Shown here piece after piece: positions 10,551 to 19,784 of a stretch of 64,000 bases of DNA. The stretch is from positions 46,951,986-47,015,985 of the forward strand of contig OZ024875.1 in NCBI GenBank assembly GCA_964017185.1, written 5' to 3'. The notes beneath the pieces were generated by a model, which worked only from the letters and a program-made list of their open reading frames with translations, ran no database searches and was not told the DNA's origin. The stretch comes from Rugalucina vietnamica. Lineage: Eukaryota; Mollusca; Bivalvia; Lucinida; Lucinidae. The first letter of the stretch is position 1; each line of letters starts with the position of its first letter. Made by a program: the position numbers and the translations under genes.

Positions 10551-10973
10551 CCTTGTATTGTAAACAATGGGTCACAGATTTGGTCATGCATTGATTCCCT
10601 TGTATTGTAAACAATGGGTCACAGATTTGGTCATGCATTGATTCCCTTGTATTGTAAACAATGGGTCACGGATTTGGTCATGCATTGATTCCCTTGTATT
10701 GTAAACAATGGGTCACGGATTTGGTCATGCATTGATTCCCTTGTATTGTAAACAATGGGTCACAGATTTGGTCATGCATTGATTCCCTTGTATTGTAAAC
10801 AATGGGTCACAGATTTGGTCATGCATTGATTCCCTTGTATTGTAAACAATGGGTCACAGATTTGGTCATGCATTGATTCCCTTGTATTGTAAACAATGGG
10901 TCACAGATTTGGTCATGCATTGATTCCCTTGTATTGTAAACAATGGGTCACAGATTTGGTCATGCATTGATTC
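10551..10973. repeat. 47-bp minisatellite, 9 copies
   Basis: Nine consecutive 47-bp units fill exactly 423 bp. Copies are identical except that units 3 and 4 (from 10645 and 10692) share an A-to-G change (TCACGGATTT instead of TCACAGATTT). Two adjacent copies with the same variant indicate block duplication. The unit resembles the head region of the SINE-like repeat at 32050-32200. Confidence 0.95.
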
Positions 10974-11070
10974 AGGGCTTCTCCAGTCTTTCAGATGATA
11001 CTTAAAATTAAACCAAGGTCCTGTCTCCATATGACCATCACTGTTTAGTGGGACAAAAAACATAAAATCA
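10974..11070 (+). repeat. SINE-like body following the minisatellite
   Basis: CTCCAGTCTTTCAGATGATAC, AACCAAGGTCCTGTCTCCAT and the GGGACAAAAAACATAAAATC tail match 32120-32205, which is a related copy without the tandem array. Confidence 0.6.
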
Positions 11071-11793
11071 ACAATGTTTGTTATGTTAAAACAAAGGCTC
11101 TGTTTAGTCATTTGTACAGTTTTGATACCAAATAGCTGAACTTTTGCTTGGTTGCTTGATTTAGTGCTAAGTTCACATCCACTGTCAATAGTTAGGGTCA
11201 CATTAGAATGGTCACTTATCCTGGAAGCCTTCCAAGAGCAGGTTACCCATATTTGGTGCACATTTCTTTCACCAACAGCATAGCTAAAGTGCACCTCTGT
11301 TGTTATTGCTTTGTTTTGTTTTTTTCACTGAGATTATTCACTGATGAGCTCATCTTTTAACATGGCTGTGTCATGATATGTAGTTATTTTGTGTCTGCAA
11401 TTTCCGCAATTTTAGATACACCTTTTACAATACAACAACATTTTTGAGAGTAACACCAAAGCTAAACCTTGCCAAGACTGGCAATAAAAACAACTAAATC
11501 CAGACAATTCAGTTCTTATTAATAACAGCTCACAAAAAGTTGTTGGTTGGATAATTTTTTGCTTTATGACCCACTCGAAAGACAAGGTCATATGGAGACA
11601 GGGCGTCTGTTCTATAAAGTCTGTTCTATAAAGTCACCTGTAATGGGCATCATACATAGTATTTGCCGCCACTCAGATCTAAAATTTGTTTCTGCAGGGC
11701 AGTTTATCAGTACTGTATATGCACAGTCCTTCACTGCAAAGTGCTATTCTTGCATTCGCATTAAAAGAGGATTAGAAAAGGTGAAATTACATT
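11071..11793. other. No gene seen
   Basis: Contains an inverted scrap of the same SINE-like body near 11574-11605 (AAGGTCATATGGAGACAGGG) and a tandem 17-bp duplication at 11605-11640. No coding region is supported. Confidence 0.35.
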
Positions 11794-11911
11794 TGAGCCA
11801 CATCATGAGAAAACCAGATTTTTGCCTACGCAAAAACAAAGACGCAGATCAGCTGTGCAGTAACTGCACAGCTGATCAGTGTCATTGTTTACGCTTCACA
11901 GATAATATGAT
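11794..11911 (-). mobile_element. Nested-hairpin MITE (TGAGCC family), truncated copy 7
   Basis: The left end TGAGCCACATCATGAGAAAAC and a complete inner hairpin of the GCTGTGCAG/CTGCACAGC type are present. The long arm is cut off after about 11911. Confidence 0.7.
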
Positions 11912-12058
11912 CTCGTTTCAGGGCTCAACTAATATTTGCAAGAAGTTCCCCAAAATCTCAGCCATTACGCTCTTCTTTTTTTGAGTCTGGGCTATCAATG
12001 CACTTCTGGTATGGCATTGGGTACTTGCTCAACTAAATTCGAAGCTAAATACCATGAC

Positions 12059-12298
12059 CCAGTTGTTCAAAGCATCGTTAGCTTAACAATAACGTTAAGA
12101 CATAAATTTGTTAAGCAAATATCAGCTAAAGTAACAAATACACTGTTATTTTTTGTTGAAAAAATGTGAGAATCCTTTGCATTGATTGCAAAGAATTCTC
12201 ACATTTTTTCAACAAAAAATAACAGTGTATTTGTAACATTGCCATTTGAAATTTTAACGAATCGTTAACTAACGACATCGTTAATTTTGAACAACTGG
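12059..12298. mobile_element. Fully palindromic MITE (CCAGTTGTTCAAA ends)
   Basis: 240 bp, starting CCAGTTGTTCAAA and ending TTTGAACAACTGG. The centre (about 12138-12226) is a nearly perfect hairpin of two ~40-base arms around a 4-base loop. The same termini and the same TGTGAGAATCCTT segment occur at both ends of the 7-kb structure at 19653-26675, so this is its miniature relative. Confidence 0.85.
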
Positions 12299-12316
12299 CT
12301 CCAGAAGACTTCAAAC

Positions 12317-12509
12317 TACACCTCAACCTCTTTATAACACTATTGCTGGGGTTCAAGCCAATTTCCGTGTTAGCTATCCAAACCGTGTTATAACGAGAGT
12401 AAAATGTATAGACATGTAGCCAGAATAGTCCAATTGGGGTCCAACAGCGATCAGTGTTATATCCAAAACCGTGTTGTAATGAACCGTGTTATAAAGAGGT
12501 CCAGGTGTA
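12317..12509. mobile_element. Mariner-like MITE
   Basis: The 24-bp ends (12317-12340 and 12486-12509) are inverted repeats with two or three mismatches, TACACCT...TTATAACAC. If TA is the target duplication, the element is CACCT...AGGTG, which fits Tc1/mariner insertion. The interior repeats CCAAACCGTGTTATAA-type motifs. Confidence 0.65.
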
Positions 12510-13089
12510 TTAACAAGACACAACTTCATACTAAGTGTATTAATAACAATCAGAGACAAAACTTCATACCATTAACAATCAGACAGCAGCAGTCAAATTA
12601 CACAATATCAATATAAGCTAATTAATGATTCAATTTTTTCCATTTATAAAAGATGCTTTTAGATATTGTTTATACAAATAATAGCATGTAAACATAGACT
12701 TTTCCATCATTCCTCTAAATCAGTTTAGATCCAGACTTCTCCTGGAGATGTAGCCTACCGAAATGCGATATTGGTCGCCACACTCCCCATAGTTTGTTAG
12801 TGTGTGTGACTGTGTGCCTCTTTGGATGACACACATTCAGACAATGGTAGAGATGCCATGTCAACTATTAACTTCAATACAACCTGTTTTTCCTCGTACA
12901 AGCTTTATTTTAAAGATTTTTTCAGTTACAGTCGTTAATGTACGGTCAATTCCAGGAATCCGAGGCCGGCACCAAGACAGGGGTCATTTTTCATAAAATT
13001 CAATTTACTCTGTAGATCTTGCTTTGTGAGTAATGATCACAGACCGACAAACTGTCTTCCGACGTTTGTAAATGTTCGTAATTTTTGTA
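12510..13089. other. No gene seen
   Basis: AT-rich flank upstream of the Gypsy element. No repeat or coding region recognised. It ends in CAAAG, which is the left copy of the element's target duplication. Confidence 0.4.
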
Positions 13090-13094
13090 CAAAG

Positions 13095-13202
13095 TAAATA
13101 GTCATTAATATTATATAGAACCTCTTTTGTATACTTGCAGGTATCCGTCATCCTTTAGAGATCTGAATAAAGATAGATAGGAAAATAGCTGAATTCTATT
13201 TA
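13095..13202 (+). repeat. 5' LTR, 167 bp shorter than the 3' LTR
   Basis: 108 bp, TAAATAG to CTATTTA. It contains a TATA box (13112-13117), a likely start site at 13140 and an AATAAA (13166-13171). Compared with the 3' LTR it has one TCATCCTTT where the 3' LTR has two copies 167 bp apart, so a deletion between short direct repeats explains the difference (or a gain in the 3' copy). Confidence 0.92.
13112..13140 (+). promoter_or_regulatory. LTR promoter: TATA box and predicted start
   Basis: TATATA begins 28 bases before the G at 13140. That G opens GGTATCCGTCA, the 11-mer complementary to the primer-binding site. The spacing is that expected for a TATA-directed start. The start site is predicted, not observed. 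Confidence 0.6.
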
Positions 13203-13318
13203 TGACGGATACCTTTCCTATCAACCAAATATTCTTGAAAATAAACTAATCAAAAATTGCGCGAAAAAGTATTACATCGGTGATAGCGCAAATAGCTGAA
13301 TTCTATTTATGACGGATA
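13183..13318 (+). repeat. 29-bp direct repeat of the LTR end plus primer site in the leader
   Basis: 13183-13211 (last 20 LTR bases plus 9 leader bases) recurs exactly at 13290-13318, just before the ORF1 start. The second copy diverges after TGACGGATA (TT instead of CC), so only 9 of 11 primer-site bases are retained. Confidence 0.9.
13203..13213 (+). promoter_or_regulatory. Putative self-priming primer-binding site
   Basis: TGACGGATACC lies directly against the 3' end of the 5' LTR, where a primer-binding site must be. It is the exact reverse complement of LTR bases 13140-13150 (and 18521-18531), at the predicted RNA 5' end. It does not look like the TGG-initial complement of a tRNA 3' end. 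This is the Tf1-style geometry. Confidence 0.65.
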
Positions 13319-13338
13319 TTTTGGACTACTAACTCAAT

Positions 13339-16300
13339 ATGCCAACAGTAGAGTGCCCGGTCGATGGATGTGATTGGGAGTCCCAAGATTTAGGCGTAGA
13401 ATTCGCAGCCGCTCTAGCTGCCGCCTTACAAATCCACGATAAGGCAGCCCATCCTGCAGTCCATCAAGCACCGCCGAAGTTGAAATTAGAATCACCGTCC
13501 ATAGCAGCTGGTTGTGATCCTGATCAATGGTCTGCTTTTACCAGGCAATGGAACATGTATAAAGCAGGGATGTCCATAGCTGACAATGTCATTCCTACGG
13601 CTTTATTTTATTGTTGCGACGCCGACCTCCGAACAAATCTTATGCGGGACATTCAGGGTGATGTCGCTCAGATGGCTGAAGCCGATTTACTTGGTGCGAT
13701 TAAACGCTTGGCTGTCAAAGATGAAAGCACACTGGTCCATCGAATAAAACTGAATAGAATGACTCAATCGCCAGGACTAAGTATTAGGACTTTCCTCGCT
13801 AATCTCAGAGGCCAAGCAGCTCTGTGCCAGTATCAGGCTACATGTAAAGTACCATTGTGTACCCATGTGTTCGATTATAGTGACGAAATAATTATGGACA
13901 ATTTGATTAGGGGCATCGCAGATCCAGAGATTTTGTCGGACTTGCTTGGTGACCCACAGACTGATCGAACATTAGAAGAAACTGTATCATTCATCGCTCA
14001 GAAAGAGCAAAGCAAAGTTACCAGAAGTGCTGTAGGAGCTGATTCCGTTGGTGTGGTTAGTGCTACCCCTGCCCGCCCGAAGTCCAATTCTACATCTGGA
14101 TCTAAGTGCTGGGCATGTGGCGGCCCAGTGCACGCAAACAGAAATGATCGTAAAGCGAGGGCCAGACTTTGCGACGCTTGGACATTCACATGTACAAAAT
14201 GCCATGTCAAGGGACATTTCTCATCATTTTGCAGCAAATGTACCAGTTGTGGAACTTGGGGTCACCGTGATGCTACATCTAGAAACTGTCCACAGCATAC
14301 AAGTCGGAAACCAAGTGACCACAATTCTCGCTCCTCAGATAAGCGTATGGACATTAACAGTACGGGTTATGTCTACGATCAATTATGCTCAGCCTCGGAA
14401 GATAATCTGAATGCTAACATTGTTAACCATACGCTTGGGACAAAGGTCGATCATCATGTGTTTGACGGCAGATGGATTGCTAAACCCTCTAAACCTCACC
14501 CTATGTTAACTGTGACAGTCACCCCATTACATGAAGACCATAAGTTGTTAGGGCATCCTATACAGGACACATCTCGTCTGAAGTCTATTGACATTGCTAT
14601 GGTAGCAGACACCGGATGCCAGAGCAGCATCATGCCGTTACAGACAGTCTTAGGTCTTGGAATTACTAGACAAGACCTTCTGCCAGTCAAATTAGTAATG
14701 CGTGGTGCAATACAAGAAGATCTTAATGTAATTGGCGCGGTTATTGTTAGTGTTGAGACCCAAGGTTCTGGGCCACAGAAAAAGTCAACAAAACTCATGT
14801 GTTATGTCTCTGATGTTATGAGCAAAGCTTTCTTGTGCCGAGAAGCTCTAGAGTCTCTTGGAATTGTACATCCTGCATTTCCGGACTGTAATGTTGAATC
14901 GGAATTGTCTATTACTGCACCTATCGTAGACTCCATGGAGGCACAGTGTTCATGTCCGAGGCGTGTGAAAGAGCCTCCCAAGCTTCCGGCTTCTTTACCA
15001 CCTGGTCTATCTGGTACAGAGGAAAATGTGGATCGCTTGAGAGAATGGTTACTTGACTACTATGGTGCAACTGCGTTCAGTGTTTGCGAGCACCAGCAGT
15101 TACCCCTCATGACTGGTGAACCGCTCCAACTCCACATTGATCCTGACGCTACTCCTGTTGCCATCCATAGTCCAGCTTTGGTACCAATCCATTGGCAAGA
15201 GAAGGTACATGCAGACCTTGAGAGAGACGTTCGAATAGGGGTTCTGGAAAAAGTCCCCCCAAACACACCTACCACTTGGTGTTCTCGGATGGTTGTCACA
15301 AGCAAAGCTGACGGCACTCCTAGACGTACTGTAGATTTACAACCACTCAATAAGTGCTCTGTCCGCCAAACCCATCATGTCCCGAGTCCATTTCATCTTG
15401 CAGATCAAGTTCCACAGAATACCAAAAAGACTGTAACTGATGCATGGAATGGTTATCACTCAGTGCCTCTACGCGAAGAAGACAGACACTTTACTACATT
15501 CATCACCCCCTGGGGGCGTTACAGGTATAAGGTGGCCCCACAGGGATTTCTTGCCAGTGGTGATGCTTATAATCACCGGTTCGACGCAATCATATCTGAC
15601 TTTGCCAATAAAGTGAAGTGTGTAGATGACACTTGTATGTGGGAAAAATCCGTTGAAGCTGCATTCATCCAGACATGCCAATGGCTCGACCTGTGTGCAC
15701 GTAATGGTATAACATTGAATCCTCAGAAGTTCCAGTTCGCTCAGGACACCGTCGACTTTGCAGGGCTGACCATTACACCTACAAACATTTGCCCTAGTGC
15801 TAAATTCCTTGACGCCATTCGCGATTTTCCAGTTCCCACTGATATAACTGGTGCCAGAGCCTGGTTTGGACTTATAAATCAAGGGGCATATGCCTTTGCT
15901 ATGGCTAAACAGATGAAGCCTTTCAGAGCCCTCTTGAAGCCGTCAACCAAGTTCACCTGGAATGATGATCTCACCCACACATTCGAGAAATCCAAAGAGA
16001 TCATAATACAGGAAATGAGAGACGGTGTGCGTCTGTTTGACCCCGATCGCTTAACATGTTTGTCAACAGATTGGTCAGTTGAGGGCATCGGATTTTTTCT
16101 GATGCAGAAGTATTGTGACTGTCTTTTGAGAACGCCAGCATGTTGCCCTGATGGTTGGAAGTTGTGCCTTGTTGGCAGCAGATTCACACATCCTGCTGAG
16201 AGTCGTTATGCTCCGATAGAAGGCGAGGCTTTAGCGGTGGCTTATGCTCTCCATCAAACTCGCTACTACGTGCTTGGTTGTAAGGATCTACTTGTTGCTA

Positions 16301-16617
16301 CAGACCACAAGCCCCTTCTCCAAATACTCAATAACCGCTCGCTCACTGAGATTGACAACAGAAGGTTACTAAACCTAAAGGAACAAACGCTGGGTTACCG
16401 ATTCTCAATTATTCATGTCGCTGGTAAGAAGAACCTTGGACCTGACGCTGTATCGAGATACCCAGCCGGAAGCCCAGATCGTTTAACCCTGCCTGGGGAA
16501 CCATCAGAAATTGACTCTCTGGATGTTACAGCTGTGTCCTGTCGAGAGACACTGGCCAGTTTATGCCTTAGTGACACTCAGAGGATGAGGACATCGCCAA
16601 TGATACAGCGATGGTGA
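13339..16617 (+). CDS. Gypsy ORF1: Gag-protease-reverse transcriptase-RNase H
   Basis: 1,092 residues from a real ATG. Order: an N-terminal C2H2-like finger (C6, C11, H33, H38), a Gag region, cysteine-rich zinc knuckles including a canonical CX2CX4HX4C (C285, C288, H293, C298), an aspartic protease with DTG at D424, then reverse transcriptase whose catalytic box reads V-D-D (D763, D764) in place of the usual Y-x-D-D, and RNase H with D911 in STDWS and the later ATDHKPLL motif. The frame is open throughout with no obvious inactivating change. It provides particle assembly, protein maturation and cDNA synthesis. It stops inside the start of the integrase ORF (ATGGTGA overlap). The N-terminal finger ahead of Gag is seen in many invertebrate Gypsy elements. 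Confidence 0.93.
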   Translation: MPTVECPVDGCDWESQDLGVEFAAALAAALQIHDKAAHPAVHQAPPKLKLESPSIAAGCDPDQWSAFTRQWNMYKAGMSIADNVIPTALFYCCDADLRTNLMRDIQGDVAQMAEADLLGAIKRLAVKDESTLVHRIKLNRMTQSPGLSIRTFLANLRGQAALCQYQATCKVPLCTHVFDYSDEIIMDNLIRGIADPEILSDLLGDPQTDRTLEETVSFIAQKEQSKVTRSAVGADSVGVVSATPARPKSNSTSGSKCWACGGPVHANRNDRKARARLCDAWTFTCTKCHVKGHFSSFCSKCTSCGTWGHRDATSRNCPQHTSRKPSDHNSRSSDKRMDINSTGYVYDQLCSASEDNLNANIVNHTLGTKVDHHVFDGRWIAKPSKPHPMLTVTVTPLHEDHKLLGHPIQDTSRLKSIDIAMVADTGCQSSIMPLQTVLGLGITRQDLLPVKLVMRGAIQEDLNVIGAVIVSVETQGSGPQKKSTKLMCYVSDVMSKAFLCREALESLGIVHPAFPDCNVESELSITAPIVDSMEAQCSCPRRVKEPPKLPASLPPGLSGTEENVDRLREWLLDYYGATAFSVCEHQQLPLMTGEPLQLHIDPDATPVAIHSPALVPIHWQEKVHADLERDVRIGVLEKVPPNTPTTWCSRMVVTSKADGTPRRTVDLQPLNKCSVRQTHHVPSPFHLADQVPQNTKKTVTDAWNGYHSVPLREEDRHFTTFITPWGRYRYKVAPQGFLASGDAYNHRFDAIISDFANKVKCVDDTCMWEKSVEAAFIQTCQWLDLCARNGITLNPQKFQFAQDTVDFAGLTITPTNICPSAKFLDAIRDFPVPTDITGARAWFGLINQGAYAFAMAKQMKPFRALLKPSTKFTWNDDLTHTFEKSKEIIIQEMRDGVRLFDPDRLTCLSTDWSVEGIGFFLMQKYCDCLLRTPACCPDGWKLCLVGSRFTHPAESRYAPIEGEALAVAYALHQTRYYVLGCKDLLVATDHKPLLQILNNRSLTEIDNRRLLNLKEQTLGYRFSIIHVAGKKNLGPDAVSRYPAGSPDRLTLPGEPSEIDSLDVTAVSCRETLASLCLSDTQRMRTSPMIQRW

Positions 16618-18263
16618 TGGAAGCTTCACAAACCTTGTATGCTGTTTCCAATGTTGTCACATGGGACATGGTTCGTGAATCAACTGCCTCAGATCCAACG
16701 CTTGTCGAGCTTATGAATCACATCATTTCTGGGTTCCCAACCGACTGTAGGGAATTAGCGGTGGAGCACCGTCCTTATTATCGATATGCGGCCAGTCTTT
16801 GTGTCGTGGATGGTGTAGTCCTTTTGGGACAAAGAATCGTCATACCACCTGCACTGCGTGGACCTATCCTAGATGCCTTACATTCAGCCCACCAAGGTGT
16901 CAGTATTATGCGTGCAAGAGCGCATGACACGGTTTATTGGCCGGACATAAATGTTGACATAGCTAGAGTAAGAGATCAGTGTATGTCGTGCCACCAGATG
17001 GCGAAATCCAATCCCATGCAACCGCCCTCGGACATTAAAACTCCTGAATATCCATTTCAGATGATATGCGCTGACTATTTCACATTTAACAACACAGATT
17101 ATGTGGTGGTCGTAGACAGGTACTCCAACTGGCCAATGGTTTTCAAATCTGAATCTGGTGCAGATGGGCTGATACGGAGACTCCGCGAAACATTTGTGAC
17201 CTTTGGAATACCAGAAGAGTTAACTTCAGATGGAGGGCCTCAATTCACGGCTGGTAAAACACAAGAATTCCTTAGGTCTTGGGGTGTCAATCACAGACTT
17301 ACATCGGTTGCCAACCCTCATGCTAACTGCAGGGCCGAACTGGCTGTAAAGACCGTTAAACGGCTGTTAATGGACAACACAACATCTACTGGGTCACTGG
17401 ATATCGACAAGTTCCAGAGAGCGATGCTAACATACAGGAATTCGATTGACCCAGAAACTACAGCGTCTCCGGCTTTAATTCTGTTTGGTCGTCCGATACG
17501 AGATGCGATTCCTATATTGATGGGTAGATATTCACCACATGAAACATGGAAGGAATTGATGTCACATCGTGAATTGGCGCTTGCAAAAAGACACTCGCGT
17601 GAACATGAGAAGTGGAGTGAGCACACCAGAAAATTACCTCCCTTGCGGGTTGGAGATCATGTCTTTCTACAAAATCTTACCGGAAATCACCCGCGTAGAT
17701 GGGACCGCACTGGAACAGTGGTTGAAGTCAAACAGTTTCATCAGTATGTAGTGCGAGTGGATGGAACCGGTCGTGTAACGCTCCGTAATCGACAACATCT
17801 CCGCAAGTTCATACCATATAACAAGCGAGTTGATCCACTGCAGGGTCTTGATCATCATCCCTCTGCATCAACACGGGTTGATCCAGCAACAGTTACGAGA
17901 AATCCTGTTGACCATCAGAGCAACCACACCAAGGTAGCAATGCCACCCACTTCACCAACTCGGGGACCACCAATTGATTTACCGGTTACACGTCAGGACA
18001 GCCAAACCCAGATTGCAACCCCACCTACCTCACCAATTCGGGGTCCACCACCAAGTTTACCAGTATCTAACAATAATCTGGATTCGCCAGTTGACATGCC
18101 TACTCCTGCGGAAAGTGATCCACCGAATAGCCCGGTTGAAATTCATACACCAACCATACGCCTACCGCGAGCACTCCAGAGATTACAACCGTACAATAAA
18201 CCGGGGACCAAGGAATTGTCACCTCCAGCTCGTGCCATGCGAAGACCAAATATTGAACACTAA
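16611..18263 (+). CDS. Gypsy ORF2: integrase
   Basis: 550 residues in the -1 frame relative to ORF1, beginning ATGGTGATGG, where ORF1's TGA is embedded. An HHCC zinc-binding region (HSAHQ ... CMSC) precedes the DDE core: D155 (CADYF), D207 (TSDGG), E243 (RAELA), with exactly 35 residues between the second D and the E. A GPY/F-like module (LRVGDHVFLQ to RKFIPYNK) follows, then a proline-rich tail (PPTSP repeats) with no chromodomain visible. It inserts the cDNA. Having integrase in its own overlapping ORF implies coupled termination-reinitiation or frameshifting; the ORF2 frame is open upstream only to 16575 and I see no classical slippery heptamer there. Confidence 0.93.
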   Translation: MVMEASQTLYAVSNVVTWDMVRESTASDPTLVELMNHIISGFPTDCRELAVEHRPYYRYAASLCVVDGVVLLGQRIVIPPALRGPILDALHSAHQGVSIMRARAHDTVYWPDINVDIARVRDQCMSCHQMAKSNPMQPPSDIKTPEYPFQMICADYFTFNNTDYVVVVDRYSNWPMVFKSESGADGLIRRLRETFVTFGIPEELTSDGGPQFTAGKTQEFLRSWGVNHRLTSVANPHANCRAELAVKTVKRLLMDNTTSTGSLDIDKFQRAMLTYRNSIDPETTASPALILFGRPIRDAIPILMGRYSPHETWKELMSHRELALAKRHSREHEKWSEHTRKLPPLRVGDHVFLQNLTGNHPRRWDRTGTVVEVKQFHQYVVRVDGTGRVTLRNRQHLRKFIPYNKRVDPLQGLDHHPSASTRVDPATVTRNPVDHQSNHTKVAMPPTSPTRGPPIDLPVTRQDSQTQIATPPTSPIRGPPPSLPVSNNNLDSPVDMPTPAESDPPNSPVEIHTPTIRLPRALQRLQPYNKPGTKELSPPARAMRRPNIEH

Positions 18264-18461
18264 ATTTGAATACTATTCAGTATATGTGAACATATTGAAA
18301 ATTTCAAACATTAAGTTATGACTTTCAATGACTATGTCTTAGTTGCGTTCAGTTGTAATGTGTGGTCACAGTGATTTGATTTATGCCATCATTCTGGACA
18401 GTCATTCTTATTTTACATGGTGTTGATCGTTTAAGTTTTATCGTACCCTCAAAAACTTTTC

Positions 18462-18475
18462 CCCAAGGAGGGAGA
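18462..18475 (+). promoter_or_regulatory. Polypurine tract of the Gypsy element
   Basis: AAGGAGGGAGA directly precedes the 3' LTR, the expected position and composition for the plus-strand primer. Confidence 0.8.
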
Positions 18476-18750
18476 TAAATAGTCATTAATATTATATAGA
18501 ACCTCTTTTGTATACTTGCAGGTATCCGTCATCCTTTTCCATATTCATGCATAACGTTACACATTCAACTTTTCAAGCATAGGGGGGATGAGTAATATTG
18601 CACTATCATGGAAGTATTGTTTAGTACTTTATCTGCTTTTAAGCTAAATTGCTTATTGTTTTGTATTGTTATGTCATTCATGATGGAAAAGTATTTCATC
18701 CTTTAGAGATCTGAATAAAGATAGATAGGAAAATAGCTGAATTCTATTTA
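18476..18750 (+). repeat. 3' LTR, full length (275 bp)
   Basis: TAAATAG to CTATTTA, with the TATA box, GGTATCCGTCA at 18521-18531 and AATAAA at 18714-18719. TCATCCTTT occurs at 18529-18537 and again at 18696-18704; the interval is absent from the 5' LTR. Confidence 0.93.
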
Positions 18751-18755
18751 CAAAG

Positions 18756-19312
18756 GTCTGTAAATTTAAACAAAAAGATCTTTCAAGAGATTAATTTGTT
18801 AAAATTTCACAGGTGCACAAAAAAGAAATGAGACCCTGATCAGACTGCATTTTGAAAAGTATTAGATATAAATGTTCTGCAGGGTTTGTGAAAGTTTGTC
18901 TGTCTTGAAACATTAGAGCATTATAATTATCAGGAAGCATACCAGAAGAATTCACTCTGTTGAAAAAATGGGAAAATCTTGCAAAAATGCAGACTTTGAT
19001 CAAGCTGCATTGTTTGTCATGGCCTTCTTTAGCAGTAATCATATGGCCCTTTAAATTTCTTTTAATCTGAGAATGCTGAATTTGACATTCTGGGTGTGCA
19101 AAAATTATCAACATTACGGTACATGAAAATATATGACAAATATGACAATAGATGATTAAACTGAAAAGAGATCAATGTTTAATATAAGTGCTGAATAATT
19201 TCTAGTCCCATCAGACCTTTTGATTTATCTGTACCAGGAAAATCCTAAAAACAGGGGCTTGCATAAAAAATTAGTTATATCATGGACTCATATTTACAAA
19301 CAAAACAAAATT
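18756..19312. other. No gene seen
   Basis: AT-rich flank between the Gypsy target duplication and the next MITE. The open frame on the minus strand (18791-19114) resembles nothing I know. Confidence 0.35.
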
Positions 19313-19549
19313 TGAGCCGACGCAGCAGCTAGAAAACAAACAATCTACATATGCGAAAACAAAGGCGCAGATCAGCTGTGCAGTAACTGTACAGCTGATA
19401 ACCACCTTTGTTTGTGCTACACACATAGTGCAATCCATTTTCTACTTAAATCCAAAATTTCAAGCTTTCAGCCTTCTGTGACTGTAAAGGTCAGTTTGTG
19501 TTGGAATTGTTCGGAAACAAAATTGTTGGTTATCTCATGCGAAGGCTCA
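19313..19549 (-). mobile_element. Nested-hairpin MITE (TGAGCC family), copy 8
   Basis: Reverse orientation, 237 bp, flanked by TT on both sides. The inner hairpin is of the GCTGTGCAG/CTGTACAGC type with one mismatch. Confidence 0.75.
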
Positions 19550-19784
19550 TTTGTATATATTGATCTGTGCAGCCTGATTAGCACTTAAATAATTTGAAAT
19601 CCTTCCCTTCTAGTTCCATTCAATGTTTGACAGTCATGGTAAACAGCAGGTGCCAGTTGTTCAAAACTTCCTTAACTTAACATCATCGTTAAGACATCAA
19701 CTCATTAAGTAAATGCTGACTTCATAAGCAAATACACTGTTATTTTTGGTTGATAAAATGTGAGAATCCTTCCCCAGAGAAAAT

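Larger units (their letters stand above)
13095..18750 (+). mobile_element. Ty3/Gypsy LTR retrotransposon, apparently intact ORFs
   Basis: The 5,656-bp element is flanked by an exact 5-bp target duplication CAAAG (13090-13094 and 18751-18755). The two LTRs are identical wherever both exist, implying a recent insertion, but the 5' LTR is 167 bp shorter. LTR ends are TAAATAG...CTATTTA instead of the usual TG...CA. It carries ORF1 (gag, protease, RT, RNase H) and ORF2 (integrase), a purine-rich tract before the 3' LTR, and a primer-binding site that matches its own LTR. It is most like Ty3/Gypsy because RNase H precedes integrase; the clade cannot be settled by eye. Confidence 0.93.

Noticed and set aside
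10551..10973. CRISPR-like array
   Set aside because: The units are directly adjacent with no spacers, and the DNA is eukaryotic. It is a minisatellite.
13095..18750. Endogenous retrovirus with an envelope gene
   Set aside because: There is no reading frame of envelope type after the integrase; its C-terminal tail is proline-rich and runs to within about 210 bp of the 3' LTR.
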